In this document: positions 12,990 through 24,699 of the stretch, piece after piece
Layout: each line of letters opens with the position of its first letter
Position numbering within the stretch: the first letter of the stretch is position 1
DNA from: Diphasiastrum complanatum
Taxonomy: Eukaryota > Streptophyta > Lycopodiopsida > Lycopodiales > Lycopodiaceae
Assembly: GCA_029204225.1 (NCBI GenBank)
Contig: CM055103.1
Location: 6,632,852 to 6,696,851, forward strand
DNA length: 64,000 nt
Direction: 5' to 3'
Made by a program: the position numbers and the translations under genes
The notes under the pieces: model-generated
Seen by the model: only the letters and a program-made list of their open reading frames with translations
Databases searched by the model: none
Told to the model about the DNA's origin: nothing

Positions 12990-13572
12990 TGATGGGACAA
13001 GGGAGATAGAAGAACGCGAACGGAGAAGAGAGCAAGAATATTGCGGAACATCTCTCCCGTTGTAATTAGCTGCTAAATACAAAAACAGTCTAATAGACAG
13101 CTTATGCTAAATGTAATCACACTTTTAAGTGCTCTAATTGCCCGACAGGATCTTAAATATTAATTCATACTCTGAAACAAGAGTACAGTCCATCGAAGTG
13201 ATTAGAGATGGTTTGTACGTAGTACTATTGAAATCAGATTCAACGTGAAGTATAGTTCTGAAATAAATGGAAGAGCAATATGATAACGCGAGTTTCTCAG
13301 GCGTCAAAGATAGCCATCATCTGATCAAAAACTGAGGAGTCATAGACGTCCGTGTTTTGATCAAAGTTAGTAAACAAGCACGATCAAAAAGCAATGAAAG
13401 TGCATTCAATCACAACAAGCATTCATCTATGTTGTACACAGATAAAAGCAAGTTGTTGCTATATTACATTGTAGCACAATACAAAATAGTAATCACAACA
13501 AAAAATGACAACCTAATTGGGAGGCTCAAATAATGTGTCTCATGGATGGAGCAACCCGTAATCTGTGCTTGG
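12990..13572 (-). mobile_element. Partial copia LTR (R-U5), related to the LTR at 51680-53160
   Basis: The 583 bp are the reverse complement of roughly 52576-53160, the right-hand part of the complete LTR at 51680-53160. The inner end is CCCATCA followed by the primer-binding site and gag. The outer end stops at the position matching about 10-20 bp downstream of the TATA-like box (52559-52569) of the complete LTR, that is, near the expected transcription start. U3 is therefore missing. Confidence 0.75.
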
Positions 13573-13639
13573 TGCACCAAGGTCTCCCAGATCAATAGAT
13601 AATACACCAACATCTGATAGAGAAATTCATTTCTTCTTC

Positions 13640-15363
13640 TTAGGGACAGAAAGACCTTTTAACTAATTTCGGTAATAAGTGGTGTCTGCCAGGAATTGTT
13701 TGAAAGTTATATTGGGATGAAGAGAACCAATATCAGTTATAATGTCATAGTCTTTCATCTTTGCTTTCGAAATAGGCTTGTCAATCGTGGTCTTTGTGAT
13801 TTCAACGTCCCCTTCCTCGAATGTGACTTTCTTCTCTACAACGGTTGTCTGTAATTCGGAATTGATAATTTCTTTGGCTTCTGCAAAAATATTTTTATAA
13901 AATAGCTTGGCTACATCATGATCATAATCAGGATCAGCTTTAAGATCTTCCTTTGTTATAGATTTGTTAGATTTTTTTGAAGATTTCTTCTTTTGAAAAA
14001 ACGTTTGAGTCAGGTTTCGAGGTACTCTTGCTTCTCGTTGGGACTTTGAATAACTTCTCAACATCACTTAGCCAGGATTGGTCAATTGTCTTCGTTGATT
14101 TGTCTTCAACGACATCAATCCTCTGCACAACAACATCTGCCGAAGGTTTTACTTTCAAATCAACAACAGCAGCAGGTGTAGCTACATACTGGTACTTTAG
14201 ATGTGGCTTCTATGGTTGTAGACAATCAAGATATTTGTGGCCAGGTTCTTTACAATTCAAGCAGAGAGGTATATATCCAATCGACTTTCGTGGATGTGAA
14301 TAATCAGGCAAAAAATGTCCTGGCTCTCCACAGTTATAACAGTTGCCCGAAACTGGTTTTGGCGAATTGGTGGTCTTTGTTGCTAGACCAACAAACTCTA
14401 GTGGATTGTGTCTTTTCGGTGCAAACTTTGGTTTGCATTGTTGGGTTGGTGTTGTGGTACTTTGAACATAATTAGTAGTCACATCATCTTGAAATATAAA
14501 GAGCACTTCCTACGAAGGATCTTCAACATACTTTATGTTCATAGATTTGCAGTCTTCTTTCGAATGTCCAAATGTACCACACTTCGTACACCATATTCCT
14601 GAGTTCGAAGAAGAAGCTTTCGGTCTTTTGTCTGCAACTTCTGAAATTTGAACTTTTAGATCATTGAACTTCTTATTAAGATCAGCCATATTACTTTTCT
14701 AAAGCTTTTCAACTTTAGGGGTTGCAGCCTTGTCCTCAGTACTTTTGCTATCTTCTTTTCGTTTGGACTTTCATTTCTTTCTTCGATCTGCATCACCAAC
14801 TTCTGTGTCTGATGAATCACTGGAATCAGATTCAGAACTGTAAGAACTTGAACTAGATTTAGATTTAGATTTGTCTTCACTGTCGCTGGTGTTATGCTTA
14901 GACATTCGAGTTCGTCTAGTAGAACGTCTTTTGTGTGCTAACTTCGAAGTCTCATAGTTTTCAGCACTTGTTATGACTACTGATAAAGAAGTCATATCTC
15001 CTTGTCTGCAGTATCGATCAACTTTTGGTGGTAAACCTGCCAAAAACCACTCTACCTGCATCGCGATAGAGTACACTCCGGTTAGTTTTCCAATTAGATT
15101 TTTAACTTTTCAAGTATACCTTTGAAGAGATTTTTTTACTCTTCTTCTGCACATTGTTAAGTCGTCCAAGAACTCTGGATGAATACCCAATTTTCTGAAC
15201 TGGTTCAAAAACACATCTTTTAGCAGTATCCAGGTAGTCACACGTCCTGGTTCAACATGGTTGTACCATATGCGCGCTTGCTTTCTCAAAAGACCAAGAA
15301 AAATCCATAGCTTGTCAGCATCAACACCTTCCTTGTTCAAGTTGGCAATTGACTTGAACTGCG
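13640..15363 (-). pseudogene. Ty3/gypsy gag with three zinc knuckles, broken
   Basis: On the minus strand, 15340-15110 encodes LRKQARIWYNHVEPGRVTTW and FLNQFRKLG, the Retrotrans_gag core (an aromatic WY with a following TW...F..QF). Next, 15076-14771 gives a Ser/Asp-rich, SR-like region. Three CCHC knuckles follow: CTKCGTFGHSKEDC (about 14585-14540), CYNCGEPGHFLPDY with the last Cys changed to Tyr, and CLNCKEPGHKYLDC. After that comes a Lys/Glu-rich segment ending at 13663. Frameshifts and a few stops split it into at least five frames. It starts abruptly at 15363, where a dispersed repeat begins, and its pol is missing. Confidence 0.75.
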
Positions 15364-15370
15364 AAACATA

Positions 15371-15955
15371 ACATTTATTTTGAACTTAGCACAGTTGCTA
15401 TATATTTTCTAGCAATCATGCTTCTTTAGGAATTTGTATTAAGTAATAATTCATTACTAGATGTCTTAATTTGAAACAAGATGTATTTTGAAATATAAAA
15501 TGGAATCTCAAAATCTGAATATAAAAAAAATTGAATTCAGAAGGTTGAAGTACCTAAGGCATAATTTTTTAAGAACAAGATTGAAAGTCATAATATCAAA
15601 ATATATAACACATCATATCTATTTTGCCCAAGTTATGCTTCTAATGATTATTATAGATTGATTATTCTATTAGTTAATGACATATTTGACTCACCTTATA
15701 CATTTAGACATTTTTAGGTGTTTTGGACTATATGGCTCCAAACAGTAGCAAGCAAATGACTTCACAATAGGTTTGAATGACAATTTTCATTTATGATAGT
15801 TTTTTTTGTATGAATACATATCAAAGCTCCAGATGTAGGATTTACGTAAGCTATTGATCTTAGTTTTATATAATATACGTTCATATGATCATATTTCCCA
15901 ACTTGATTGTGTATTATTCTATGAGTGCTATTTGGTTTGGTTAAATAAAATTGTA
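15371..15955 (+). repeat. Dispersed repeat family, copy A (partial)
   Basis: This copy matches the right-hand 590 bp of copy C (39850-40440, same strand) and of copy B (27665-28200, reversed). It begins directly where the gag gene is cut and ends with TTTGGTTTGGTTA, the shared right terminus of the family. It lacks the left part present in B and C. There is no coding capacity. Confidence 0.8.
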
Positions 15956-16019
15956 TTTTGTGGCTTAATTTTTTTTTGAATTTTCTTGAAATTGTAGACT
16001 TCTATCTATACATGGATAA

Positions 16020-16203
16020 CAATTGGTAGATGGCTATGAGAACTGTCTTCCTCACTATTCTAACTTGTGTGGTTTGTTTTGGTGGGATGGTGGCAGATAT
16101 CAGCATTTTGCCTTGGATAGTAGGTTTTAGTTTTATGACTTTTTACTATGATAAATGTACGAATAAGCTTCCTGTTTTTATTAAAAAAAGAAAAAAAAAA
16201 ACC
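16020..16203 (+). mobile_element. Retroposed 3' end with A-rich tail (candidate)
   Basis: A short open frame and a weakly conserved tail also found, reversed, in the 503-bp repeats (around 1980-2060 and 4740-4800) run into ATTAAAAAAAG plus an 11-base A run at 16178-16201. This resembles the 3' end of a reverse-transcribed poly(A) RNA. Without a target duplication I cannot assign the element. Confidence 0.35.
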
Positions 16204-16303
16204 CATCGGAGTACAAAGGAATGCATGTAGAAAGTATAAAGGCCATAAGGCGAATAGAGATATTGTACATCAACTATAACAAAGCAACAATCTCGCAAAG
16301 GAG

Positions 16304-17302
16304 CTATAGAAAGCCTATTGCTTGATGTAAGTCGCTAGCTAATATAGTTGGAAGTTTAGGTAGTGCAAGAAGCTGTGAAGCAGCCATTCCTGCAACTACG
16401 ACATGTCGAAGTATTGCAAGTGCTTGAGTGCATTGTAAAGTGGTAGAAACTCGTTGACGATAATATGACATAATGATAGATAAATGTGAGCCACCACATC
16501 CTTGGAGCTTTGTTGCAAAACTTGCACAAGATGATAGAAAATCATCGAATTTCTTATGTAGGCACCCATAAGTTTCCAAGGCAAAAGGAATGAAGTCTTC
16601 TCTAGGAGTGCGATGTGAAGAATCCCACTCTTTATCTTGAGCCGCATGAGAAGTAGTGGCACCTTGAGTAGTTGAAGCATGGAGAAGGAGATTTGGCAGC
16701 AACGGATCATCAACAACAACCTCCCCAGGCGTGTGAATCCCCTCGCACTAAAGAACAAGGTCAACTCGGTGTTGAGGCGACTGTTAATTAGACACATGCA
16801 AGATGTGGATCTATTTCTGGTTAACATGAAAGCCACACTCATGTGCAATAGATGCCAATACGTCACAAATGGAATTGTGAGTCACGATGCGATCCCCACT
16901 AGAAGGGCAACACATGAGATGAGTGCCAATAGAATCAAGAGGGTGACCACATGAACATTTCGTCAAACCCGCTAGCAGTGGGGACCCAATCTAACTCGAG
17001 AAGCAATGACAAACAACTCTGAAGAAAGGCGCAAGAGTGAAACAACATGGTGCGCAACAAGCCAAGCACCAGCACCTGGACCTGCACAAGACAAAAGGTG
17101 AGCTTGAGTCTCATTAGAGGTGAATCACTGAGAAGTTGGATGACAACATGTGAGTGGAACCGCTCCAAAAGATACTTTTGAAAATGAGCCCACTGATAGC
17201 TGAGCAAAGTCTCAAAGGGAGGCAAAGAAGCTCACACATGTGGAGGGATGAGATCCTTGGCCACACGAAGATGTTGGAAAGGAAGATTGCTTGTTTCCAC
17301 AT
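16304..17302 (-). pseudogene. C-terminal part of a non-LTR retroelement (LINE-like), broken
   Basis: In shifting minus-strand frames one reads SCAGPGAGAWL (near 17090), then a Cys/His cluster followed by SICDVLASIAHECGF (about 16870). Next comes RVDLVL with VVVDDPLLPN (16770-16710), and finally EDFIPFALETYGCLHKKFDD and RQRVSTTLQCTQALAIL (16610-16400). A Cys/His cluster followed by R-x-D...DD resembles the layout of the C-terminal domain of non-LTR elements with a restriction-like endonuclease. That link is my inference, but the closing ...LETYG...QRVSTTLQ block strongly suggests retroelement coding sequence. At least three frameshifts and several stops are present. No RT motif is visible upstream. 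Confidence 0.5.
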
Positions 17303-17383
17303 GAGCTACTGAATCCAGAAGAATGGGCTGGTTGCCCTGTTGAAACTGAAAGATAAGTGCAGAGGCAACAAGGGCCCAACTCC

Positions 17384-17861
17384 TCAGAAAAGCAAGACCA
17401 ACACCTTTGGAATGCAGTTCACGAACTTCAGGTAGTAGTCAACGTCATCAACAATTACGAATGCTTTTCTGAAAACTTCCGCAAATGCATCCCAAGTAGT
17501 TGGCTTCACCGGTAAATCTCGCCACCACGATGACGCTTTGCCGCATAAGAACAACACGACACTTTCAATTTTCTTCTCATCAAGAAAACTGTGCAGATTG
17601 AAGTAATTATTCCACTTGGCTAGCCAGTCCTCGACGACTTCAGATTTCTTCTCCTTTTTCTCTCCCGCATAAACCTCCGGTTGGAAAATCAAGACTAGGT
17701 GAAGACATCAATTTGACTTGAATCAACAGAATCTCCATTTGCTGATCTTTCATTTGATTACGATTATTCATATCATCAAGCGCCGTACTCAACTGTTGAC
17801 AAATCACCATATAAGATGGCGCACCTGGATTCACAGCTTGATTTAAAGTTTCTTCGACCAT
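17384..17861 (-). pseudogene. Ty3/gypsy gag fragment, frameshifted
   Basis: Starting with MVEETLNQAV at 17861, the first frame is followed, after a frameshift near 17690, by EDWLAKWNNYFNLHSF, KASSWWRDL and TTWDAFAEVFRKAF. That is the Retrotrans_gag core, with the diagnostic WW...L and TW..F...F spacing. It is a different family from the gag at 13640-15363. The frame ends at 17384 without reaching a zinc knuckle. Confidence 0.7.
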
Positions 17862-20360
17862 CTCAATATATCTTGGAAATTACTAAATTTAGTTAATATC
17901 AAATTAACTTATAGTGAAGTACAGTTGACCAAAAAACTGATTGAAACTGACTCCAGCATGGTCAAATCACTATTTTTAGTCAATTTCATAGATATTCCAA
18001 GAAACTCAAAAAAAACTAAAAAATTTGAGTTTTCTGCACTTTAATAATTTTTTTTTAAAAATTTTACGTTTTTTAAAAAGTCATAAAAAAACCATTGTAG
18101 TTATTAAGTAACCAAAATCGAAAATTTGATTTACTGTTCGATTCCTAATTTTCCTACTTTAATGTCCCTCAAGCATGCAAGACATGCGACATTAAACTGA
18201 TTTTCCACAATTACAAAATTATATGTAAAATCAAGTTCTACGAAAATTGTCAACTATAAAACCCAGTTTTGTATCTATCAGTCAGAGTACATGAACCACA
18301 AGCGCTACAGTAGCACATCCAAAGTCATATAAATCAATTTTCAATCTATAATTATCCACATACCCTAAACTCTAACAATATTGGTGAATGCACAAATCCA
18401 TTGAGGATGCAAAGGGGGCTAACTAGCTCCGCCATCGGATTGTCTGTGCCGATAGGGTGTCTCGCCTAAAAATGACGACACCACACTGACCGGTGGGTAC
18501 ACTTGTTACCCTAAACCGACTTATGTGTAGAACTGGTGGATATGTTCCTTTGTAAGAACAAGCCACGGTTCAGAACCGTCGGGTCCCTTTGAGCCTTGGA
18601 GGAGGGGTATAACCCAAGTATGAATTCACTGTACAGAACCTAAACATTTATTAATGGCTTTTATCAATAATCATGTTGGCTGATTCTAATAAATTCCCAA
18701 GATACTTGGACAGAGCAACTCAAGAGCACCTCTCACCTTAGACCAAGGAGGTCTCTGAGATGATGAGACAAATGAAGACTGAGAGCCGAGTATGCGAGCC
18801 GAGAAATGCTAGTTAGTAATAACAAACAAGACTGTGTAAGCCTCATGGTGAATCTCGAAAGATGGAATGACCATATAGGAACTAGTATTTCTAGGCAAAT
18901 GTATGATGCAAGTAGACCCCTCTTAAAGAAAGTAGAGTGAGCCACCTTTTGATGATGACCTCTAGTGGAGAGCATTATTCCACTTGTAATTTGTGAGATG
19001 TGGAAATTCCACTAGGATGCCACCTAAGGAACTCTCTTGCTTATTTAAGAGAGTCCCTCTTTGAGTAGAGGAGCTTTTTGTGTATTGTATCAACTCCATG
19101 CTAAAATGAGAAGAGCCTCCATGAGTTAGATGCATCCATTGAGCTCCTTGATCATGATGGTTTTCTTGAGTGATGCCCCTATGATCATGCCCTTCCATTC
19201 ATATTGTGTGTGGTTGTGGATTTAGAGTAGATTAGTTTTTGTTTCTTGTTTTGTCAATTTATGCAAGTAAAGTAGTGTAGGATATGACTTTAGTTCATTT
19301 TGCAGCAAAATAGAAGTAGAATTTCATTGTTTGTTCAACAGCTCACTAATTTTATGGTTGAACGTTTTGGCATGTATGAGTGGTTGTTTATGCATGTGCA
19401 TTAGTTCAAGAGTGACTTCCCTGGATTGTCCTCTGACAAGCAGGATATTTACTACATCGATATTAGTCCCTTCTGCCTGGTTTCAGCATTGAACTAAGAA
19501 GTTAACATTCAAGAAATGCCAACAAGCCTCTAAACAGACAGAAAATAGTTCTTGTAAACTGGAAACAAGGAAGAACTAGTAAACAGATTCTATAGGCTCT
19601 GAAGATGTCAACAAATCATTTTCGAAATGATTTTTTATTATTTTTTATAAAAATAATATATATTGGGAACCAAATATAGGAACCGAGGGTTCTTATAAAA
19701 ACCGGTCCGAACCTATTCCGAATATCGGGAAAGCCGACAATATAGTATAGTAAAAAAAACTGGCAAGAATTGAAGAGCGAGGCTAGACATGTAATGATGC
19801 ACGTAGGCATGCTTCGCATATCTAGGCGTAATCCGATCTTGCAATTGTACTGCTAATTTTCGGAGACTAGTTGCACTAGACTCAAATTTAGTTATTATAT
19901 AATGTCTTTTTTTCGTCTCAATGCATTTATCTAGTTTGTTTTATGCATTGATAATCATTTCTAATTTTGTGTTCCATCCATTGTCAACTGCCAAGGTGCA
20001 CCGATGCAAATGTCGAGTTCATGTTCCTCATCCTCAGATGATGAGGCAAGACCATCACATAAAGGATTAGAGGTCTGGTTACACCAGAGAATAGCATGCC
20101 TATGTGCACGATGTAAGTATGCACTATGACGAGAGCGACGTACCACTATATCACATGTTCACATGTGTGGTCAGATTGAGAGGGAGTCATTATTTGTGCG
20201 GACGGAGGTCGGTTCTTCGGTGAGTTATACTTTGCAAACCTCTTTGTATTGCTAAAATTAAATACATGATTGCAGACTCCTTTTTCATGTATGTTGTTTG
20301 GCGCCCTTTCAGATTGGCAAAATATTCTGTTATTCTTGATTGTTGTTGCACTTGTATTGT
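17862..20360. other. No recognisable gene
   Basis: The first 500 bp may be leader sequence of the gypsy gag at 17384-17861. The stretch 18380-18620 has higher GC than its neighbours. Minus-strand frames at 19198-18962 and 18975-18733 are His/Gln-rich without a recognisable domain. The stretch 19600-20350 holds only short frames. Confidence 0.45.
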
Positions 20361-22213
20361 GTAGGATGATGACTCACACTCACATGACTATTGAAGAATT
20401 CAACCAGATATTGCCATGCAACCCGCAAGATTTAGGCGTGCAAGCGCACGAGAGCCACCACTTTCCTCGCATACACCACCCATGGACTTGCACAAAGAGA
20501 TGTCCCGAGAAGACACAACACACGAGGATGTGCCATTCACATCGCATGATCATGAGGGGGACATGGATGACATGATGGATGCATTTTTCACAAACCAACT
20601 TGAGGCCACATTGACAAGGAATGAAGAGATGATGCGTGGCTTGGCATCCAATGCTTTGTATGAGGGTGCACAAATGTCAAAGTTGTGAGCTCGTTTGCTA
20701 CTTTTGAACTTGCAAACTAAGTACGAGTGGTCAAATGCGAGCGTGACAGAGTTGTTTGGGTAAGCTTGCTTGCTTCATGATGCGTGTTATAGACAATTTG
20801 CTCCCATCTCGTTTCATTTTTAATTCATGTGTTGCGAGAAACTATACATAATAATTACATAAATTTATATTTTTTCACAGTTTGCTCAAGAAAATGTTGC
20901 CCCCAAATAACACCATGGTAGCGTCTCGACAAGAAGCCAAGAAAATGCTATCCGCAGTCGGCATGGATTACAAGAGCATCCATGCATGTCCCAACGATTG
21001 CATCTTATATAGAGATGAGTTTGAGGAGGCAAGCACGTGGACATTTTCCCACCGTACCCAAAATACGCCACATATTTAAGTGTAATTCCATCATGAAGCT
21101 AATGACATGGCATTCGAGCAATCATTCATCCGACAATACTCTGAGGATCTTTGCCAATTCCAACATGGAAGCACGTGGATGCTACTTAGCATGAGTTTAG
21201 GGATGAGCCTCGCCATTTGCATTTGGGGTTGGCCATGGATGGTGTAAATCCATTCGGTTTGCGCTCCACATCATGGTCCACTTGGCCGATTGTCCTTGTA
21301 AACTAAAACATCCCCCCCTTGGCTAAGTATAAAGAAGGGGCACCTAATGCTCGCCCTTCTTATCCCTGGGAAATACAAGGCAAAAAATATGGATGTGTAT
21401 ATGGCTCCCTTGATAGATGAACTAAAGATTCTATGGCAAGGAGTCCAAATGAGCGATATATCAAGACCACTAAGACAAAGAGATTTTGTGGTAAACGGGA
21501 TCTTGATGTGGACGATGCACGACTTTCCTGGCTATGGGGAATGTTCAGGTGAGATATCCTTGTTATTGGTTTGATTCATGGTATTATATTAAATTTTATG
21601 TGCATTCACAATTTTTCTTTCAATTCGAACATTGGACCCATGATGAAGTTGGTTGTTAACAACGTAGGGCTCCAAACTAGTGGTTACAATGTGTGCCCCA
21701 TTTGTGGCGAGTATTTGCAAGCACGTCACTCACAACATCTGCAAAAGATGATTTATGAGGGCCACACTCAATACCTTCCACCCGATCACCCTATGCGTGA
21801 TGGGCTTGATGGCCAACGTCCTCATTCCATGAAGGTACAATACATATTTGGGCCACTAGTTGGTACATGTCATTTATTTATTTTATGATTACTCTCTTTA
21901 TGTTTCTTGTAACGATATATAATTTGCATTAACTGTGTGTGCTTGTTTGTTAATATTGTAGGCAAGTGATTGGCTTCGGATTTGGAGATCCAATCAAGAT
22001 CTAGGGCGACTCCCTCCTGGCATGAAGAGGTTATCAATATTTCATGAACTCCCATATTGGGGAGAATTGTTTATAAACCATCTTTTGGACCCGATGCATA
22101 TATTAAAGAATGTCAGGAGCACAATTTGGGAGCACTTGACCAGGTCGAAAGATAAAAAAGGTGCACGAGATGACCTACAAGAAGTGGGAAAGATGGCCGA
22201 TTTATGGCCATAA
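20360..22213 (+). pseudogene. CACTA (En/Spm) TNP2-type transposase pseudogene
   Basis: Coding blocks follow TNP2 order. An acidic N-terminal stretch (20416-20685) leads to LLNLQTKYEWSNASVTELFG. A GT-AG intron at 20760-20880 follows; splicing it continues the frame into LLKKMLPPNNT and HACPNDCILYR, the best-known TNP2 block. Next come LALLIPGKYKAKNMDVY, PLIDELKILWQGV and MWTMHDFPGYG. Intron 21549-21667 joins to NVCPICGEYLQARHS. Intron 21835-21961 joins to SDWLRIWRSNQ, FHELPYWGEL and LLDPMHILKNV (normally LD-x-MHIEKNV), ending at a stop at 22211. A TGA at 20686, a stop near 21077 and at least one frameshift inactivate it. No CACTA terminal repeats were found. Confidence 0.85.
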
Positions 22214-22419
22214 ACGGTGGGGACTTTGATTGTCCTACCAAAGGCCCCTTGGATCTTATTGAGGAGAGAAGAGACCCTTGTAAAGATCATACCCATTACT
22301 AAAAGTACATAAAAAAACACATCAAATTTTTTTACAAATTTGTAACAAAATTTCAAAATATGTAAAAAACTGAAGTATTCAACAATTTTGCTAAAGTTAC
22401 AATACACAAAAATTTGAAA

Positions 22420-22605
22420 GCTCTTTGACGGCCAAGAAAATGGCATCTCTAAAGTAGTACAACTAGCTATTAGATCCATGAGTATGGACTCTTGGTCTTT
22501 AAAGAATTCGTCCCACCAACTAGAATCGACATTTTTGGCATATACTTTGGCTTTTTCAATGAGAAGCCTTTTTTCTTGCAGGCATTTATTCCAATCAACT
22601 TCCAA
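22420..22605 (-). other. Unrecognised coding-like minus-strand stretch
   Basis: About 62 codons (starting MEVDWNKCLQEKRLLIEKAK) look protein-like, with alternating charged and hydrophobic residues, up to FSWPSK. The frame then runs into AT-rich sequence that resembles an intron. I do not recognise it. It might belong with the unknown ORFs at 23197-24677, which lie upstream on the same strand. Confidence 0.3.
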
Positions 22606-22879
22606 ATTCTACTTGCGACATTGCTATAATGCACCTCCAAAGGATTTGACAGTACTACGTCTGGAATAAATAAAAGAAATAACAACCCAGTCTTTGGAAG
22701 CTAGCAAGAAGAGGTTTTTACCAAACAACAATGTCTTGCCATCTCTTTTTACAATGAGAAATTGATGTTGAAAACTGAGATCATTTTATAAAGGGTTCCC
22801 TTCCACACACAGGCAAAAAACCTTACCAGCCGCCACCTAGGCTTCAGAAAGCCTCTCTTCTGCGACTCCCATCACGGGG

Positions 22880-23056
<177 letters not shown>

Positions 23057-23196
23057 AAACAGAAAACCACACTATAGCAGCCATTGCTGGCATTTCCCGA
23101 CAATGATCTGCTACAGCAGTCGCCCAGCTCGCCACTCCAATGGTGATGAAATCACTCTTTCTCATGCTTTCTACTTCAGCATAACATGCACATACA

Positions 23197-24677
23197 TTAG
23201 CGTTTGATAACCAAGTTATTAGCTGTCTGATCCACAGATGAGCATAGTAGTATAGCTACCTCTTCAGTCAAACTGAAAAAACAGGTGGATATTCCGAATC
23301 CAGAACCCCATTTTTCTTCAAAAGACAAACCTTGCACAAAACTTCTAAAATCAAATGTTTGTTTCAGATGGAGAACAATGGGGTGGGGAATTGAGATAAT
23401 TTCCAAGGCCGTTATCCTTGTTAAATTTGCCTGAGTAGGTTCGAAAACCACCTCGTCGAATGGCAAATTCGTCAATAAGAACGGCCTCCTAAAAATATGA
23501 AAATTAAAATGTTAGTTCTTATGATGAATATAAACAATATGCAAAACTAGTTGCATGCATTAAAAATAAAAGAACTCACACATTCAATGATATCTGTTTC
23601 AATCACTTCGGGGTGGTCTATTCTGTGACCCTTTTGTGAGCTTAACTCATTTGGTTGGTATATTTTTCGAGGCCCAAGTTGGGTCTGGAAAACAATAAAC
23701 TCATCCTCTGAGGGAATATTTTTTTTGATGCTCACAGGTCTTCGACAAAGACTGTTGTAAGCACTCCTCTGGACAAAGTGTATCATCATCGATTTCATCA
23801 TCTACTCCAACAACAATGTCATCATACTCAAAATCAAGAATGTCAGAAAACTCACCTAATGTTTTGGCTAAAATAATTAACTCTTCATCTTCACGATAAT
23901 TAAAAAAATCGCACAAGTCAGGTGCAGTGAGATAACTATCATTATCTATGTAATATTTAGGTAAATAAAAAAAGGATCGTGAAGGAATTTCATTTGATTC
24001 ATCCATAACACATTTGATCTCTCCTACAAATGCAAATCGATTATCACTTGGGTCAAATTCTATAATATTGTTATATTTTATGTCAGTTTCTTCCAAAAAC
24101 TTGACTATATCCTTGATCTTCTGATCTTGTGAAGAGGAGGAAGGTGAAGTCTGCATAGAGCTTGAGCAATCCACTTCATCTGGGATCAAGATAATCAAAT
24201 ATAATATAAATGTAGATTGATATTCAACTAATCTACACTTCTTGCGGCAAATTTGGCAGTAACCGGAGAACTTAAATTTCTCATAAAGTTTTGTATATAA
24301 TTGATCCAATCTATTTTTCAGATGAGTTTCAACATGCTTGACAATATTAGTGTAATGCAAAAAAGCCATGTTCTTAAACGTTTGCAAAGGTAATGTAACA
24401 AAACTTTTGAATATCTTGTAAGGCTCAAAGTCTTATGATGAGCCGTAGCAAAAACATAAAGAAAAAAATGAAACAATGATATGAAGTACTCCCTAGCTTC
24501 GATAATACCAAAATCGTCAAGAAATGAAGAGAGCACGATGTCCAGATCAGATCTACATAAAGCTAAAGACATTGTTATTAAAGTAATATTAACAAAAAAA
24601 ACACCAGATTCACTGTATGTATCAAATATGTGCACGGTCATCAATAACAATGTTGAGGTTATAAGAATGAACAACAT
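23197..24677 (-). other. Unrecognised minus-strand gene-like region
   Basis: The main frame, 24387-23701 (228 codons), has a CQICRKKC cluster near residue 43, a Ser-rich segment and a long acidic C-terminal half (EFDPSDNRFAFVGEIKC..., VGVDDEIDDDT). A second frame (23801-23547) overlaps it and reads on as KKNIPSEDEFIVFQTQLGP up to VIETDIIEC. A GTGAGT at about 23580 and a TTTTTAG ending near 23490 could bound an 88-bp intron before the frame at 23475-23197. This suggests a spliced gene with a frame disruption near 23780, but I know no family for it. It could be a decayed host gene or transposon cargo. Confidence 0.4.
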
Positions 24678-24699
24678 TTCTTTGATGCTCCCTTGACCC

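Noticed and set aside
19600-19830. Organellar DNA insertion
   Set aside because: The stretch with GAACCGAGGGTTC and GGTCCGAACC looked organelle-like, but I could match no plastid or mitochondrial gene.
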